Shown: positions 45,077-54,091, counted from the stretch's first letter. The stretch is DNA of 64,000 bases from Mangrovibacterium diazotrophicum (GCF_003610535.1 NZ_RAPN01000001.1:3025320-3089319), one strand, 5' to 3'. The notes: generated by a model not told the origin, from the letters alone. Numbers and translations are program-made.

Positions 45077-46333
45077 CTACCTAAACACGATTTTATCGTT
45101 GTTTCCAAACAGCTCGTAGCTCGAGGTGATTACTTGCTCGCCAGGCTGAAGTCCTTCCAGCACTTCGTAATACTGTGGATTTTGCTTGCCAATCCGAATA
45201 GAACGTTTCACGGCCTCAGTGCCGTTTTCATTCAGCACAAAAACCCACTGTCCTCCGGTACTTTGGAAAAATCCGCCACGCGACAGCAACAGGGCACTTT
45301 CACTTTGACCGAGTTCCAGCTTCACGTGATAGGTCTGTCCCGCGCGAATATTTTCGGGCGTGTCACCATCAAATATCAGATCGATTTCAAACTGGCCGTC
45401 ACGAACTTCCGGGTACACTTTTTTGACAATCATCCGGTAATTTACACCATTTCTTTCGAACGAGGCTGCCAAATCGCGACGAACCCGGTCGATGTAATGC
45501 TCATCAATTTTGGCTTTCACTTTAAAGCTGGTCAGCACGTGAATCATCCCGATCCGTTGTCCCTGCGAAATAGATTGCCCGATCTCGGCATCCAACATCC
45601 CCAACTGCCCGTCGACGGGTGCTTTCACGTTCAGGTTGTCCAATCGTTCCCGAACCAGTCCAAGCATTTGACGCATCTTAAGTAAGTCGGTCTCCAAGGT
45701 CTTCATCGATGTCAACTGAATCAGCGAATCGTTCTTCGCCTTCTGCTTGTTAATTTCCAGCAACTTCACTTCGTAGTTGTAATCCTCTTTCGCTTGCAGG
45801 TAATCTTCTTTCGAAATCAACTCCTCTTTATACAATTTCTCGTATTGTTCGTAAGTCCTTTTTTTACGTGTCAACCGATACTCGTTATCCAGAATATTTC
45901 GTCGACTCGAAATCAACTCCGTCTCAAAGTTGATGCGGGTTTGGCGCAGGTAGTTTTCCTTTTCTGCCAGGTCGGTCTCGCTGTTCAGGATGGTTTGATA
46001 AAGTTGCCGGTTTTCCAGCCGGAGGATTATGTCGCCTTCCTTCACCATCGAGCCCTCTTCAATCAAGCGCTCTTTTACACGGCCACCTTCTTCGGCGTCG
46101 AGGTAAATCGTGGTAATTGGTTCAACCTGGCCAATGATCGTGATGTAATCGTTGAACTGGCCATTTTCAACCGAGCTGATCGTCAGCTTGTCCCGCTCGG
46201 CCCGAAAAACCGAGTCGTGACTGGCAAAAAGGATTTGGTAAAGCAACAGCAGCAACACCAGTACCCCTGCTCCCCAAAGCAGGTGCTTGGGTCTCAATCC
46301 CTTTTTCTTCTCTATAACGCGATCCATTGACAT
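45077..46333 (-). CDS. HlyD/MacA-family periplasmic adaptor protein
   Basis: A 418-residue membrane-fusion protein. One N-terminal anchor segment (LLWGAGVLVLLLLLY, about 18-32), a first half-lipoyl region (DAEEGGRVKERLIEEGSMVKEGD), a long coiled-coil hairpin (about 115-235), a second half-lipoyl region (VKAPVDGQLGMLDAEIGQ), then barrel and membrane-proximal domains. It bridges inner-membrane permease and TolC channel. It lies between the TolC gene and the four-helix-bundle gene in the same operon. Confidence 0.94.
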   Translation of the reverse strand: MSMDRVIEKKKGLRPKHLLWGAGVLVLLLLLYQILFASHDSVFRAERDKLTISSVENGQFNDYITIIGQVEPITTIYLDAEEGGRVKERLIEEGSMVKEGDIILRLENRQLYQTILNSETDLAEKENYLRQTRINFETELISSRRNILDNEYRLTRKKRTYEQYEKLYKEELISKEDYLQAKEDYNYEVKLLEINKQKAKNDSLIQLTSMKTLETDLLKMRQMLGLVRERLDNLNVKAPVDGQLGMLDAEIGQSISQGQRIGMIHVLTSFKVKAKIDEHYIDRVRRDLAASFERNGVNYRMIVKKVYPEVRDGQFEIDLIFDGDTPENIRAGQTYHVKLELGQSESALLLSRGGFFQSTGGQWVFVLNENGTEAVKRSIRIGKQNPQYYEVLEGLQPGEQVITSSYELFGNNDKIVFR

Positions 46334-46335
46334 AT

Positions 46336-46400
46336 GCTAAAGTTTCAAGTTTTTAGTTCTAAGTTTCAAGTTGGGCACTCTTCGTCCCATGCGCTTACCG
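46336..46400. repeat. Short degenerate word repeat between HlyD and TolC genes
   Basis: Reads gtttcaagtttttagttcta then agtttcaagttgg, a near-tandem of a roughly 10-base word. Similar words occur near 6243-6280 and 4265-4312. No coding or hairpin signal. Confidence 0.45.
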
Positions 46401-46405
46401 CCCCG

Positions 46406-47749
46406 CTATTCTTCTTCCCAGAAGCGATTGCCTTTATAAAATTCAATCACTTTATCTTTCATGATAAACTGAAGCCGAGCCAGCAGGCGCGATGCTTTTA
46501 CTTCGGCCAAGCGGTTTTTCACCGTCAGCAAATCGATGACATTCATGATTCCTTCGTCGTACTTGCGTTGCGCTACCCGGTAAGCGAGTTCTTCAGCTTC
46601 GTATTGTTTGCCGGTTTGCGTGTATTGTTGAAACAGCGCATCCAATTCGCGACTGTTATTCATCAACTCGTAATACACGGCCTGCCGGTAAGTTTCCAAT
46701 TCGGTCTGCGCCTGCTCCCGTTCCAGCTTCGCCTGCTGCACATTGCTTCGCAACTGGTTTTTGGCGAAAATCGGAATTGACAAGGATGCCCCGACATATT
46801 GCCCCAGGTTATTATCAAGCTGTGTGCGAAACGGGATGATGTTTCCACCAGCATCCAGATCGGTTTCGGAATAACTACTACCAACCGACGCTTTTAATGA
46901 CAGTGCCGGCACGTATTGCCCGCGGGTAATGGCGACTTGTTTATTCGCGGCATTCAGCTGGGCTTCGGCAATTTTCACATAAGCAGACTGCGCCACATAA
47001 GCCTCGTAGAGCGAGTCAGCGTCAGATTGGTTATCGAAAAAAAGCAGCGAATCAGCATTGTTCTGCACGTCAATCGACTGCCCGACTGGCAGATTTAAAT
47101 ACTGTACAAGCATCAGGCGGGATTCCTCAACTTTATTTTCCGCCTGCATCTGGTTCAGCTTTTCCTTCTCGTAAGTAGCCTGCATCTCTGCCAGATCCGT
47201 TTTGGCTTTGAGGCCTGTTTCTATCAGTTTTTCGGTTTTCTCAACATTGTATTCCGACAACTCCAGTTGCTCGCGGGCGATCTCTACCAAACCCTCATAA
47301 TAAACTACATTGTAATAGGCAGTCATCACATTGAAGGCTAAATCGTCAGCGTGATTCACGCGTTGCCAACGTTCAGCTTCGCGCATGTACCGGGCATAGC
47401 CAATTTTATTTTGAAGAACGAAGCCCTGGAAAACAGCCACACTCGCTCCCAAATCGAAAGAGCTGCTGAAGTAATCGGTATTGACCACATCGTAGGTAGT
47501 TTGATCGACTGACCGACCATAGCTAATTCCTGCGCCCGACGATGCCGATATGGAAGGAAGCAGATTCAGCTTAGCCTGCCGCGACGAAATAACCGACGAC
47601 TGTTCGCTCAACTGGTATTGGTAATGCTCCAGGTTGTTTGCAACGGCATGCTGAATGCATTGCTTCAAACTCCAGGGCTCGGCTGCTTGCATCGCTACCG
47701 GCAGGCAACCGAGACTCAGAGCAAATAAGATGGATTTGGTTCGATTCAT
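46406..47749 (-). CDS. TolC-family outer-membrane channel protein
   Basis: A 447-residue outer-membrane efflux protein with a signal peptide (LSLGCLPVAMQA, cleaved before AEPWSLKQC). WSLKQCIQHAVANN is the usual opening helix; two homologous halves of long helices follow, each with a short beta segment, as in trimeric TolC channels. It is the first gene of the main export operon, starting about 26 bp from a sigma-54-like -12 element, and is followed by HlyD, the four-helix-bundle gene, ATPase and three permeases. Confidence 0.94.
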   Translation of the reverse strand: MNRTKSILFALSLGCLPVAMQAAEPWSLKQCIQHAVANNLEHYQYQLSEQSSVISSRQAKLNLLPSISASSGAGISYGRSVDQTTYDVVNTDYFSSSFDLGASVAVFQGFVLQNKIGYARYMREAERWQRVNHADDLAFNVMTAYYNVVYYEGLVEIAREQLELSEYNVEKTEKLIETGLKAKTDLAEMQATYEKEKLNQMQAENKVEESRLMLVQYLNLPVGQSIDVQNNADSLLFFDNQSDADSLYEAYVAQSAYVKIAEAQLNAANKQVAITRGQYVPALSLKASVGSSYSETDLDAGGNIIPFRTQLDNNLGQYVGASLSIPIFAKNQLRSNVQQAKLEREQAQTELETYRQAVYYELMNNSRELDALFQQYTQTGKQYEAEELAYRVAQRKYDEGIMNVIDLLTVKNRLAEVKASRLLARLQFIMKDKVIEFYKGNRFWEEE

Positions 47750-47774
47750 AATTCAATCATTCAGTTTAACTGTA

Positions 47775-47871
47775 TCGAGAACAGTGCCAAAATCATAACC
47801 AACTGGTTTTCTATCATCTAACTTTCAAGAGCGTCATTTCTCGTCAAATATATTGACAATCGCCTGTCAAC
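47775..47871 (-). promoter_or_regulatory. Sigma-54-like promoter plus upstream activator element, site 4
   Basis: TTGGCAC then GTTCTCGAT gives GG-N10-GA, GG at 47787-47788 and GA at 47775-47776. The upstream element at 47843-47871 has TTGACAG, TTGTCAA and ATATTTGAC, near edge 55 bp from the GG. It lies directly between the ESWM-repeat gene stop and the TolC start. Confidence 0.7.
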
Positions 47872-47893
47872 TATTTTTACAGTTTCCGGGCAC

Positions 47894-48355
47894 TCATTTG
47901 ACCGCCCAAAAGTCTTCATCGGTCATCCAACTTTCAATTTCCAGCTCGCAGTCATTTTCTGCCACTTGGTAATTTTGAAAGTAAAGGTCAGAATTCATCC
48001 AGCTTTCCAGGTTCAACTCAGGTTCGGCTGCTTCTTCAATATTGAAACTTGAAAAGAACCCGGCGTCCGTCATCCAGCTTTCAATTTCCAAATCCTGATC
48101 GCTCTCTTCGTTCAATTCAAAGTTTGCGATTTCAGTGTTTGTGGTTGCCGGTGTCTCGTCCAATTTTTCATTTTCTGCAACCATAATGCGAGCCATTTCG
48201 CCCATGCTGCTGTAACTTAAAAGCTTTTGCCAATCGTCCTGTCCAAACAGTACAAAACTGAATAACACCATGCTGGCTGCCAAAGCACCAATCCGCAAAA
48301 TGTGATTTCGAAACTGGCTGCCTGAATTGTTTCGTTTGTAAATTGTTGTTTTCAT
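47894..48355 (-). CDS. Secreted acidic protein with three ESWM repeats (copy A)
   Basis: A 153-residue protein from ATG at 48355, where a Shine-Dalgarno-like AAGGAG precedes the start; an open frame continues 32 codons upstream through the leader and is probably untranslated. The N-terminal hydrophobic segment (ALAASMVLFSFVLFG) looks like a signal peptide ending before QDDWQKLLSYSSMGEMA. The acidic remainder has three repeats of the form (L)xxESWM(T/N)(D/S)xx(F/Y)F/W: EIESWMTDAGFF, NLESWMNSDLYF and EIESWMTDEDFW, about 28 residues apart. A paralogue lies at 56733. It has its own sigma-54-like promoter, sits next to the two-component pair and just ahead of the TolC operon. Family not recognised; a sensor, inhibitor or export cargo is possible. 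Confidence 0.8.
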   Translation of the reverse strand: MKTTIYKRNNSGSQFRNHILRIGALAASMVLFSFVLFGQDDWQKLLSYSSMGEMARIMVAENEKLDETPATTNTEIANFELNEESDQDLEIESWMTDAGFFSSFNIEEAAEPELNLESWMNSDLYFQNYQVAENDCELEIESWMTDEDFWAVK

Positions 48356-48423
48356 TGTCTTGTCTCCTTGTTTCTTTTGTTTCTGATGTTTCCGGTTTCT
48401 GAAGCCGGTGTACCAAATGCATA

Positions 48424-48521
48424 TCCAAGGCAATACCAAAACGACAAACAATTGACAACCTGAAACTTAACCCAGACACGCAAAATCGTCTTGTAAAATA
48501 TATTGACAAAAAAGTGTACTA
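48424..48521 (-). promoter_or_regulatory. Sigma-54-like promoter plus upstream activator element, site 5
   Basis: TTTTGGTATTGCCTTGGATA gives GG-N10-GA, GG at 48436-48437. The upstream element at 48493-48521 has TTGTCAATATATTTTAC and a diverged first block (GTACAC instead of GACAG); its near edge is 56 bp from the GG. It lies in the divergent region shared with the response-regulator gene. Confidence 0.6.
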
Positions 48522-48536
48522 TTTTTTTACACATTA

Positions 48537-48567
48537 TTGAATCCAATCTGACCATAGTCTAACTTTG
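48537..48567 (+). promoter_or_regulatory. Possible housekeeping promoter of the response regulator gene
   Basis: TTG at 48537-48539 and TAACTTTG at 48560-48567 are 20 bp apart, close to the Bacteroidota pattern. It would give an almost leaderless transcript if the ATG at 48577 is used, which lowers confidence. Confidence 0.3.
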
Positions 48568-48576
48568 AAAGAAAAA

Positions 48577-49941
48577 ATGCCGAAAGGGAATATTCTGATT
48601 GTCGACGACAATAAAAGTGTACTCAGTGCGCTCGACTTTTTGTTGACGCCCGAGTTTGACAAGGTTGAATGTCTTTCATCGCCCAACCAACTGGTGAGTG
48701 AGTTGCGCAAAAGCTGCTATCACCTGGTGTTGTTGGATATGAACTTTAAAGCCGGCGTGAACACCGGCAACGAAGGCATTTACTGGCTGAACCAGATCAA
48801 GGAAAATCATCCGGAAATTTCAGTGGTACTCATCACAGCCTACGGCGATGTTGAACTGGCAGTGAAAGCCCTGAAATCGGGAGCCACCGACTTCATTTTA
48901 AAACCCTGGGACAATACCAAACTGCTGGCGACGGTCCGTTCCGCTGTTCAATTGAGCATGTCGCGCAACCAGGTAAAAAGCCTGCAGCAAAAAGAGAAAG
49001 AGCTGAAAAAGGTGATTAACAAGGAAGACAATTTCATTATCGGCTCATCGCCCGAATTGATGCATGTGCTGAACATTGTTCGCAAGGTTGCCAAAACCGA
49101 CACCAATGTGCTGATCACCGGAGAAAACGGCACCGGGAAAGAATTGATCGCCCGCGAAATTCACCGCCTGTCGAACCGCAACAACGAAATGCTGGTAAGT
49201 GTGGACATGGGAGCCGTGAGTGAGTCGCTGTTTGAAAGCGAGCTGTTTGGCCACGTAAAAGGTGCTTTTACCGATGCACGCGACAACCGAACCGGCAAGT
49301 TCGAAGTGGCCAATAAAGGCTCGTTATTCCTGGATGAAATCGGAAACCTGTCGTTCCACCTGCAGGCCAAATTACTGGCAGCGCTTCAAAACCGCGAAAT
49401 TACCCGTATCGGTTCCAACCAGCCCATTCCCGTGGATATCCGCCTGATTTGCGCCACCAACAAAAACCTGCCCGAGCTGGTCGAAAAAGGATTGTTCCGC
49501 GAAGACCTCCTGTACCGGATCAACACCATTCAGATCGAAATTCCGCCACTGCGTGATCGCGGAAACGACATCCTTGTTTTGGCCGATTTCTTCCTGAAGA
49601 AATATGCCTGGAAATACGACAAACAATCGCTGAAGCTAAACAACCAAGCCCAGGAAAAACTACTGAAATACAACTGGCCGGGAAATATCCGCGAGCTGGA
49701 GCACAGTATTGAAAAAGCTGTAATTTTAGGTGAGAACAACGTGCTAAAAGCGGACGACTTTTTCCTGCGCCCTGTTACCGGGATCAAAAGCGACGCGGAT
49801 ACGCTGAAACTGGAAGACATGGAAAAACGCCTGATATTGGCAGCACTTGACAAAAGTCCCGGCAACATCAGTGCTGCGGCTGACATGCTGGGAATAACCC
49901 GTCAAACCTTGTACAACAAAATGAAAAAATTCGGACTCTGA
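48577..49941 (+). CDS. Sigma-54-dependent response regulator (NtrC family)
   Basis: A 454-residue regulator from ATG at 48577 (an in-frame TTG lies 4 codons earlier). Receiver domain with acidic pair at 10-11 and phospho-acceptor D54 (LVLLDMN); AAA+ domain with Walker A GENGTGKE (182-189), the sigma-54-contact loop GAFTDA (229-234, a variant of GAFTGA), and Walker B region LFLDEIGN; C-terminal Fis-type helix-turn-helix AADMLGITRQTLYNK. It would bind upstream elements and activate sigma-54 promoters. Five such sites are proposed in this window. Its stop overlaps the kinase start by one base. Confidence 0.95.
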   Translation: MPKGNILIVDDNKSVLSALDFLLTPEFDKVECLSSPNQLVSELRKSCYHLVLLDMNFKAGVNTGNEGIYWLNQIKENHPEISVVLITAYGDVELAVKALKSGATDFILKPWDNTKLLATVRSAVQLSMSRNQVKSLQQKEKELKKVINKEDNFIIGSSPELMHVLNIVRKVAKTDTNVLITGENGTGKELIAREIHRLSNRNNEMLVSVDMGAVSESLFESELFGHVKGAFTDARDNRTGKFEVANKGSLFLDEIGNLSFHLQAKLLAALQNREITRIGSNQPIPVDIRLICATNKNLPELVEKGLFREDLLYRINTIQIEIPPLRDRGNDILVLADFFLKKYAWKYDKQSLKLNNQAQEKLLKYNWPGNIRELEHSIEKAVILGENNVLKADDFFLRPVTGIKSDADTLKLEDMEKRLILAALDKSPGNISAAADMLGITRQTLYNKMKKFGL

Positions 49942-51293
49942 TGTTTCGATCTTACCGGTTTCAAGTTGGTCTAAAAGCAGCGCTGGTCGCTGCGTGGGCT
50001 TTCGCCCTGAGTTGGTCGGTTTTCACTGGTCAGCACATCCTGTGGTCTGTTTTGCTCGGCGTTGCCTTACTATTTCAGATCGGTCATCTCATTCATTACC
50101 AAAACCAGGTGACGGAGCGCATCAACTACTTCTTCGAGTCGATCAAAAATGAAGACTTCAGCCAAAACTTCGAACCGCGTGATAAAAGTGCCATCATCCG
50201 GAGCCTGCACCAAAATATGCAGCTGATTAACGAATACATTCAGGAGGTGAAGATCGACTCGCAGCAGCAGGAACACTATTTCCGAGCGCTGATTGAACAG
50301 GTCGGTACCGGCATTCTGTCCTTCAACGAAAAAGGTTTTGTGCTGCATGCCAATCAAAGTCTGAAAAAACTGTTTGGCTTGGAGCAGCTTACCCACCTGA
50401 AGCAATTGGAAAAAGTGGACGAAAAACTGGCACAAATGCTCCAGCAGATTCAACCCAACGAACAAAAACTGGTGCAATACACCGGCAAACAGGGAACCAC
50501 AACTTTACTGATTAAATCGGGAGCCTTTAAAAACCAAAACGACCACCTTCGGCTACTTTCAATACAAGACATTAACCGCGAGCTGGACGAAAAAGAACTG
50601 GATTCGTGGTTAAAACTGATTCGCGTGCTCACCCACGAAATCATGAACTCCATTGCACCGGTTACCTCGCTATCCGAAAGCCTGAGCAACTACTACCAAA
50701 AGGACGGCGAGCCAATCCCGACCACGGAAGTGAGCGACAAACTGATCCAAAATACCATCCGCGGATTGGACATTATTAAAGAACAAGGCAAAGGTTTGAT
50801 CAACTTCGTGGAGTCGTACCGCAAATTCACCCGCCTGCCCAAGCCCGAGAAAAAACTGGTCTCGGTATCGGACCTGTTGGAGAAAACGGCACTGCTTCGC
50901 CGCGCCGCCCTCCCCGACGATCATACCCGTATTACCGTTAAACGTCCATCGGAAAAACTGCTGGTTTTGGCTGATGAAAAACTGATCTCGCAAGTACTGA
51001 TTAATCTGGTCAAGAATGCCGTTGAAGCGCTGGACAAACAGGAAACCGGCGAGATTGAACTGATTGGCCGGGAAACCTCATCGGGACAGGTCGAAATTGT
51101 AGTTCGCGACAACGGCCCGGGCATTCCACCCGATTTGATGGAAGAAATTTTTGTGCCCTTTTTCACCACCCGCGAAAACGGCTCCGGCATCGGACTAAGC
51201 TTGTCGCGCCAAATTATGCGTCTGCACGGTGGAAGCCTGAAAGCCAGTTCAGTTCCCGGCCAGGAAACCAGTTTTACGCTTCGCTTCGGCTAG
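49941..51293 (+). CDS. NtrY-like sensor histidine kinase
   Basis: A 450-residue kinase. Two N-terminal membrane segments (about 10-28 and 33-50) with almost no periplasmic loop, a helical HAMP-like linker, a PAS-like domain (about 112-215), HisKA with H232 in VLTHEIMNSIAP, and HATPase with NLVKNAVEAL, DNGPGIPP and GSGIGLSLS. The small outside loop suggests it senses within the membrane or cytoplasm, or through a partner protein. Translation is coupled to the response regulator (TGATG overlap), so the two are cognate. Confidence 0.94.
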   Translation: MFRSYRFQVGLKAALVAAWAFALSWSVFTGQHILWSVLLGVALLFQIGHLIHYQNQVTERINYFFESIKNEDFSQNFEPRDKSAIIRSLHQNMQLINEYIQEVKIDSQQQEHYFRALIEQVGTGILSFNEKGFVLHANQSLKKLFGLEQLTHLKQLEKVDEKLAQMLQQIQPNEQKLVQYTGKQGTTTLLIKSGAFKNQNDHLRLLSIQDINRELDEKELDSWLKLIRVLTHEIMNSIAPVTSLSESLSNYYQKDGEPIPTTEVSDKLIQNTIRGLDIIKEQGKGLINFVESYRKFTRLPKPEKKLVSVSDLLEKTALLRRAALPDDHTRITVKRPSEKLLVLADEKLISQVLINLVKNAVEALDKQETGEIELIGRETSSGQVEIVVRDNGPGIPPDLMEEIFVPFFTTRENGSGIGLSLSRQIMRLHGGSLKASSVPGQETSFTLRFG

Positions 51294-51457
51294 CCCAAAC
51301 CTGATATCCATCCATCTTTCAAAAAGAACAGATCTGGAATTTCGTGCGGTCAAAAATGTCCGGCTTCATTCATTTTTCAACACAAACTGTAATGAATTCG
51401 CCCCGGATACGACCAATGCATAAAATTAATCGTGGATATACTTACAACTTTTAGTCT

Positions 51458-53584
51458 ATGAAGAGAGTTCTTTATGTTCCGGTCGTTTTGCTGGCACTTG
51501 GCGTGGCAGCATGCGGCACAAACAAACAATCTAAAACAGAAGCAATGGAAGCAAATCCGTTACTGAGTGAGAGCAGCCTGCCATACGGCGCTCCGGATTT
51601 CACCAAAATCAAAAACGAAGACTTTCAGCCTGCCATTGAGCAAGGAATGAAAGAACACATCGCCGAAATTGAAGCGATTGCCAACAATTCGGAAGAACCA
51701 ACTTTCGAGAATACTTTGGTTGCCATGGAAAAAAGCGGCCAAACATTGACTCGCGCCTACGGCGTATTCGGATTGCTGTCGGGTGCTTACACCAACCCTG
51801 AAATTCAACGCATTGAAGAGGAAGAGGCACCAAAACTGGCTGCACACTCGGATGCCATTTACATGAATGACAAACTGTTTCAGCGTGTAAAAGCGATTTA
51901 TGAAAACCGCGAAAATTTGGGATTGGACGCAGAATCGAAAAAGCTGGTCGAATACTATTTTCAGAAGTTCGAGCTAGCCGGCGCTAACCTTACCGATGAG
52001 GCAAAAGCCAAATTGAAAGAGCTGAACGCTGAAGAAGCAACACTAAATACGAAGTTTACCAACATCATGTTGGCAGCTGCCAAAGATGGAGCTTTGGTTG
52101 TGGACACCAAAGAAGAGCTGGATGGCCTTTCAGATGCTGAAATTGCCGCAGCTGCACAAAAAGCTGAAGGCGCTGGCATGGCAGGTAAATACATGATTCC
52201 AATTCTGAATACCACGCAACAACCGGCATTGCAATCGCTGAAAAACCGCGAAACACGCCAAAAGCTGTTCGAAGCATCGTGGAACCGCGCTGAAAAAGGC
52301 GACGAAAACGATACCCGCAAAATGATTGAGCGCCTGGCAGCACTTCGCGCAGAAAAAGCTCAACTAATGGGCTTCGAAAGTTACGCCGCCTGGAAACTGC
52401 AAAGCCAAATGGCAAAAACACCTGATGCCGCCGAGAAATTGCTGAAGCAACTGGCACCGGATGCAAGCGCCAAAGCTAAAGTGGAAGCAGCCGACATTCA
52501 GAAACTGATCGACAAACAAAACGGTGGTTTCAAGCTGGAACCATGGGACTGGGATTTCTATGCAGAACAAGTTCGCAAAGAAAAATATGATTTGGACGAA
52601 AGCCAGATCAAACCTTATTTCGAAATGTACAATGTGATGGAAAACGGCGTTTTCTACGCGGCCACTCAGTTGTACGGAATCACCTTTAAAGAGCGCAAAG
52701 ACATTCCTGTTTATGCTGACGATGTGCGCGTGTTCGAAATCTTCAACGAGGATGGTTCTGCTATCGGCCTGTTCTATGTTGACTATTTCAAACGCGACAA
52801 CAAATCGGGTGGTGCCTGGATGGGCAACATCGTAGAGCAATCGAAATTACTGGGCGACATGCCGGTAATTTACAATGTGTGCAACTTCCCGAAACCAGCC
52901 CCGGGCGAACCTGCACTCATCAGCTACGACAATGTAACGACCATGTTCCACGAGTTTGGACATGCATTGCACGGATTATTTGCTGCCCAGGAATATCCAA
53001 GCCTTTCAGGCACTAACGTATCGCGCGACTTTGTGGAGCTTCCTTCGCAGTTTAACGAGCATTGGGCATTGTACCCAACTGTTTTCGCGAACTATGCCAA
53101 ACATTATAAAACCGGTGAGCCAATGCCGAAAGAGCTGGTTGAAAAAATCAAGAAATCAGCAACGTTCAACCAAGGTTATGCTTTCAGCGAATTCCTGGAA
53201 GCTGCCATCCTCGACATGGAATGGCACACCTTGAGCACCGACGAAAATGTAGAAGATGCTGACGCTTTTGAAGTTGCTGCATTGAAAAAGAACGGCGCTT
53301 ACCTGGAGCAAGTTCCTCCGCGCTACCGCTCAAGCTACTTTAAACATGTATGGGGTGGCGGTTATGCTGCCGGATACTACGCTTACTGCTGGGCCGAGGT
53401 GTTGGACAACGACGCTTATGCCTGGTTTGAAGAAAACGGCGGACTGAGTCGAGAAAACGGACAGCGCTTCCGCGACATGATCCTTTCGCGCGGCGGTACT
53501 GAAGACTATGGAACAATGTTCCGCGACTTCCGCGGCAGTGACCCGGACATTAAGCCATTGCTGAAAAACCGCGGCTTACTTTAA
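51458..53584 (+). CDS. dcp: M3-family oligopeptidase (peptidyl-dipeptidase Dcp), lipoprotein
   Basis: A 708-residue peptidase with a lipoprotein signal (LGVAACGTN). The zinc site HEFGH lies at about 498-502 within TMFHEFGHALHGLF, and the third ligand glutamate is expected about 25-30 residues on. Large helical N-terminal part as in Dcp/oligopeptidase A. It should trim short peptides in the periplasm or at the outer membrane. Monocistronic, followed by a strong terminator. Confidence 0.95.
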   Translation: MKRVLYVPVVLLALGVAACGTNKQSKTEAMEANPLLSESSLPYGAPDFTKIKNEDFQPAIEQGMKEHIAEIEAIANNSEEPTFENTLVAMEKSGQTLTRAYGVFGLLSGAYTNPEIQRIEEEEAPKLAAHSDAIYMNDKLFQRVKAIYENRENLGLDAESKKLVEYYFQKFELAGANLTDEAKAKLKELNAEEATLNTKFTNIMLAAAKDGALVVDTKEELDGLSDAEIAAAAQKAEGAGMAGKYMIPILNTTQQPALQSLKNRETRQKLFEASWNRAEKGDENDTRKMIERLAALRAEKAQLMGFESYAAWKLQSQMAKTPDAAEKLLKQLAPDASAKAKVEAADIQKLIDKQNGGFKLEPWDWDFYAEQVRKEKYDLDESQIKPYFEMYNVMENGVFYAATQLYGITFKERKDIPVYADDVRVFEIFNEDGSAIGLFYVDYFKRDNKSGGAWMGNIVEQSKLLGDMPVIYNVCNFPKPAPGEPALISYDNVTTMFHEFGHALHGLFAAQEYPSLSGTNVSRDFVELPSQFNEHWALYPTVFANYAKHYKTGEPMPKELVEKIKKSATFNQGYAFSEFLEAAILDMEWHTLSTDENVEDADAFEVAALKKNGAYLEQVPPRYRSSYFKHVWGGGYAAGYYAYCWAEVLDNDAYAWFEENGGLSRENGQRFRDMILSRGGTEDYGTMFRDFRGSDPDIKPLLKNRGLL

Positions 53585-53697
53585 TATAGACGGATATAGT
53601 GAGGCCGGACAGGTTTCGACCTCTGATACTATAACACAATTCCGAAACACCCCTCACCAGTCGGAAAATTTCGGAATGACATTCAACCACACAATAG

Positions 53698-53735
53698 AAA
53701 ATCCGGTCTCTTTCGGGAGAACCGGATTTCTTTTT
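53698..53735 (+). terminator. Terminator after dcp, probably bidirectional
   Basis: AAATCCGGT pairs with ACCGGATTT, extended inward by CTC/GAG, around a short loop; TTTCTTTTT follows on the plus strand and TTTT on the minus strand. It lies between convergent genes. Confidence 0.85.
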
Positions 53736-53775
53736 GCTTCCTGTTTAATTGATAAAAAACTATTGCTGTGCGTAT

Positions 53776-53976
53776 CTATTTCGATTCAATAACCTGCGGA
53801 CTAGGCATAACCAAGGCCAAAATCACGTAAACGAGAACCAGGAACGGATTGAAAAAACTGAAGATTCCCCACAGAATCCGGACAATCAACGGATCCAGTT
53901 CCGGGCTGATGTATTCTGTAATGCCGCCACAAACGCCGGCCAATACACGATCGTAAGATTTTATAAGTCGTTTCAT
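53776..53976 (-). CDS. Small PspC-domain protein
   Basis: A 66-residue protein that is one PspC domain: RVLAGVCGGITEYISPELDPLIVRILW followed by one membrane segment, here cited by its ends R10 and W36 only as a landmark. PspC domains are tied to envelope-stress responses. It is the last gene of the PadR/PspC cluster, separated from the DUF4252 gene by repeat-like sequence. Confidence 0.9.
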   Translation of the reverse strand: MKRLIKSYDRVLAGVCGGITEYISPELDPLIVRILWGIFSFFNPFLVLVYVILALVMPSPQVIESK

Positions 53977-53987
53977 AGTGTTAGTTT

Positions 53988-54090
53988 TTTAGATTGTTGG
54001 ATTACCAGATTATTGGATCTTTGGACTGCTGGATTATTCGATTGTTCGATTTTCTGAAATCTAACAATCCGAACATCTGTCAATCTGATA
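53988..54090. repeat. Degenerate word repeat between PspC and DUF4252 genes
   Basis: A run of about ten-base words: gattgttgga, ttaccagatt, attggatctt, tggactgctg, gattattcga, then aaatctaacaatccg and atctgtcaatctg. The aaatctaacaatccg word also ends the 4264-4531 region. No ORF. Confidence 0.55.
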
Positions 54091-54091
54091 A

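Noticed and set aside
44993-45685. 230-codon open frame antisense to the HlyD gene
   Set aside because: The HlyD frame is clearly the coding one, with lipoyl and coiled-coil regions.
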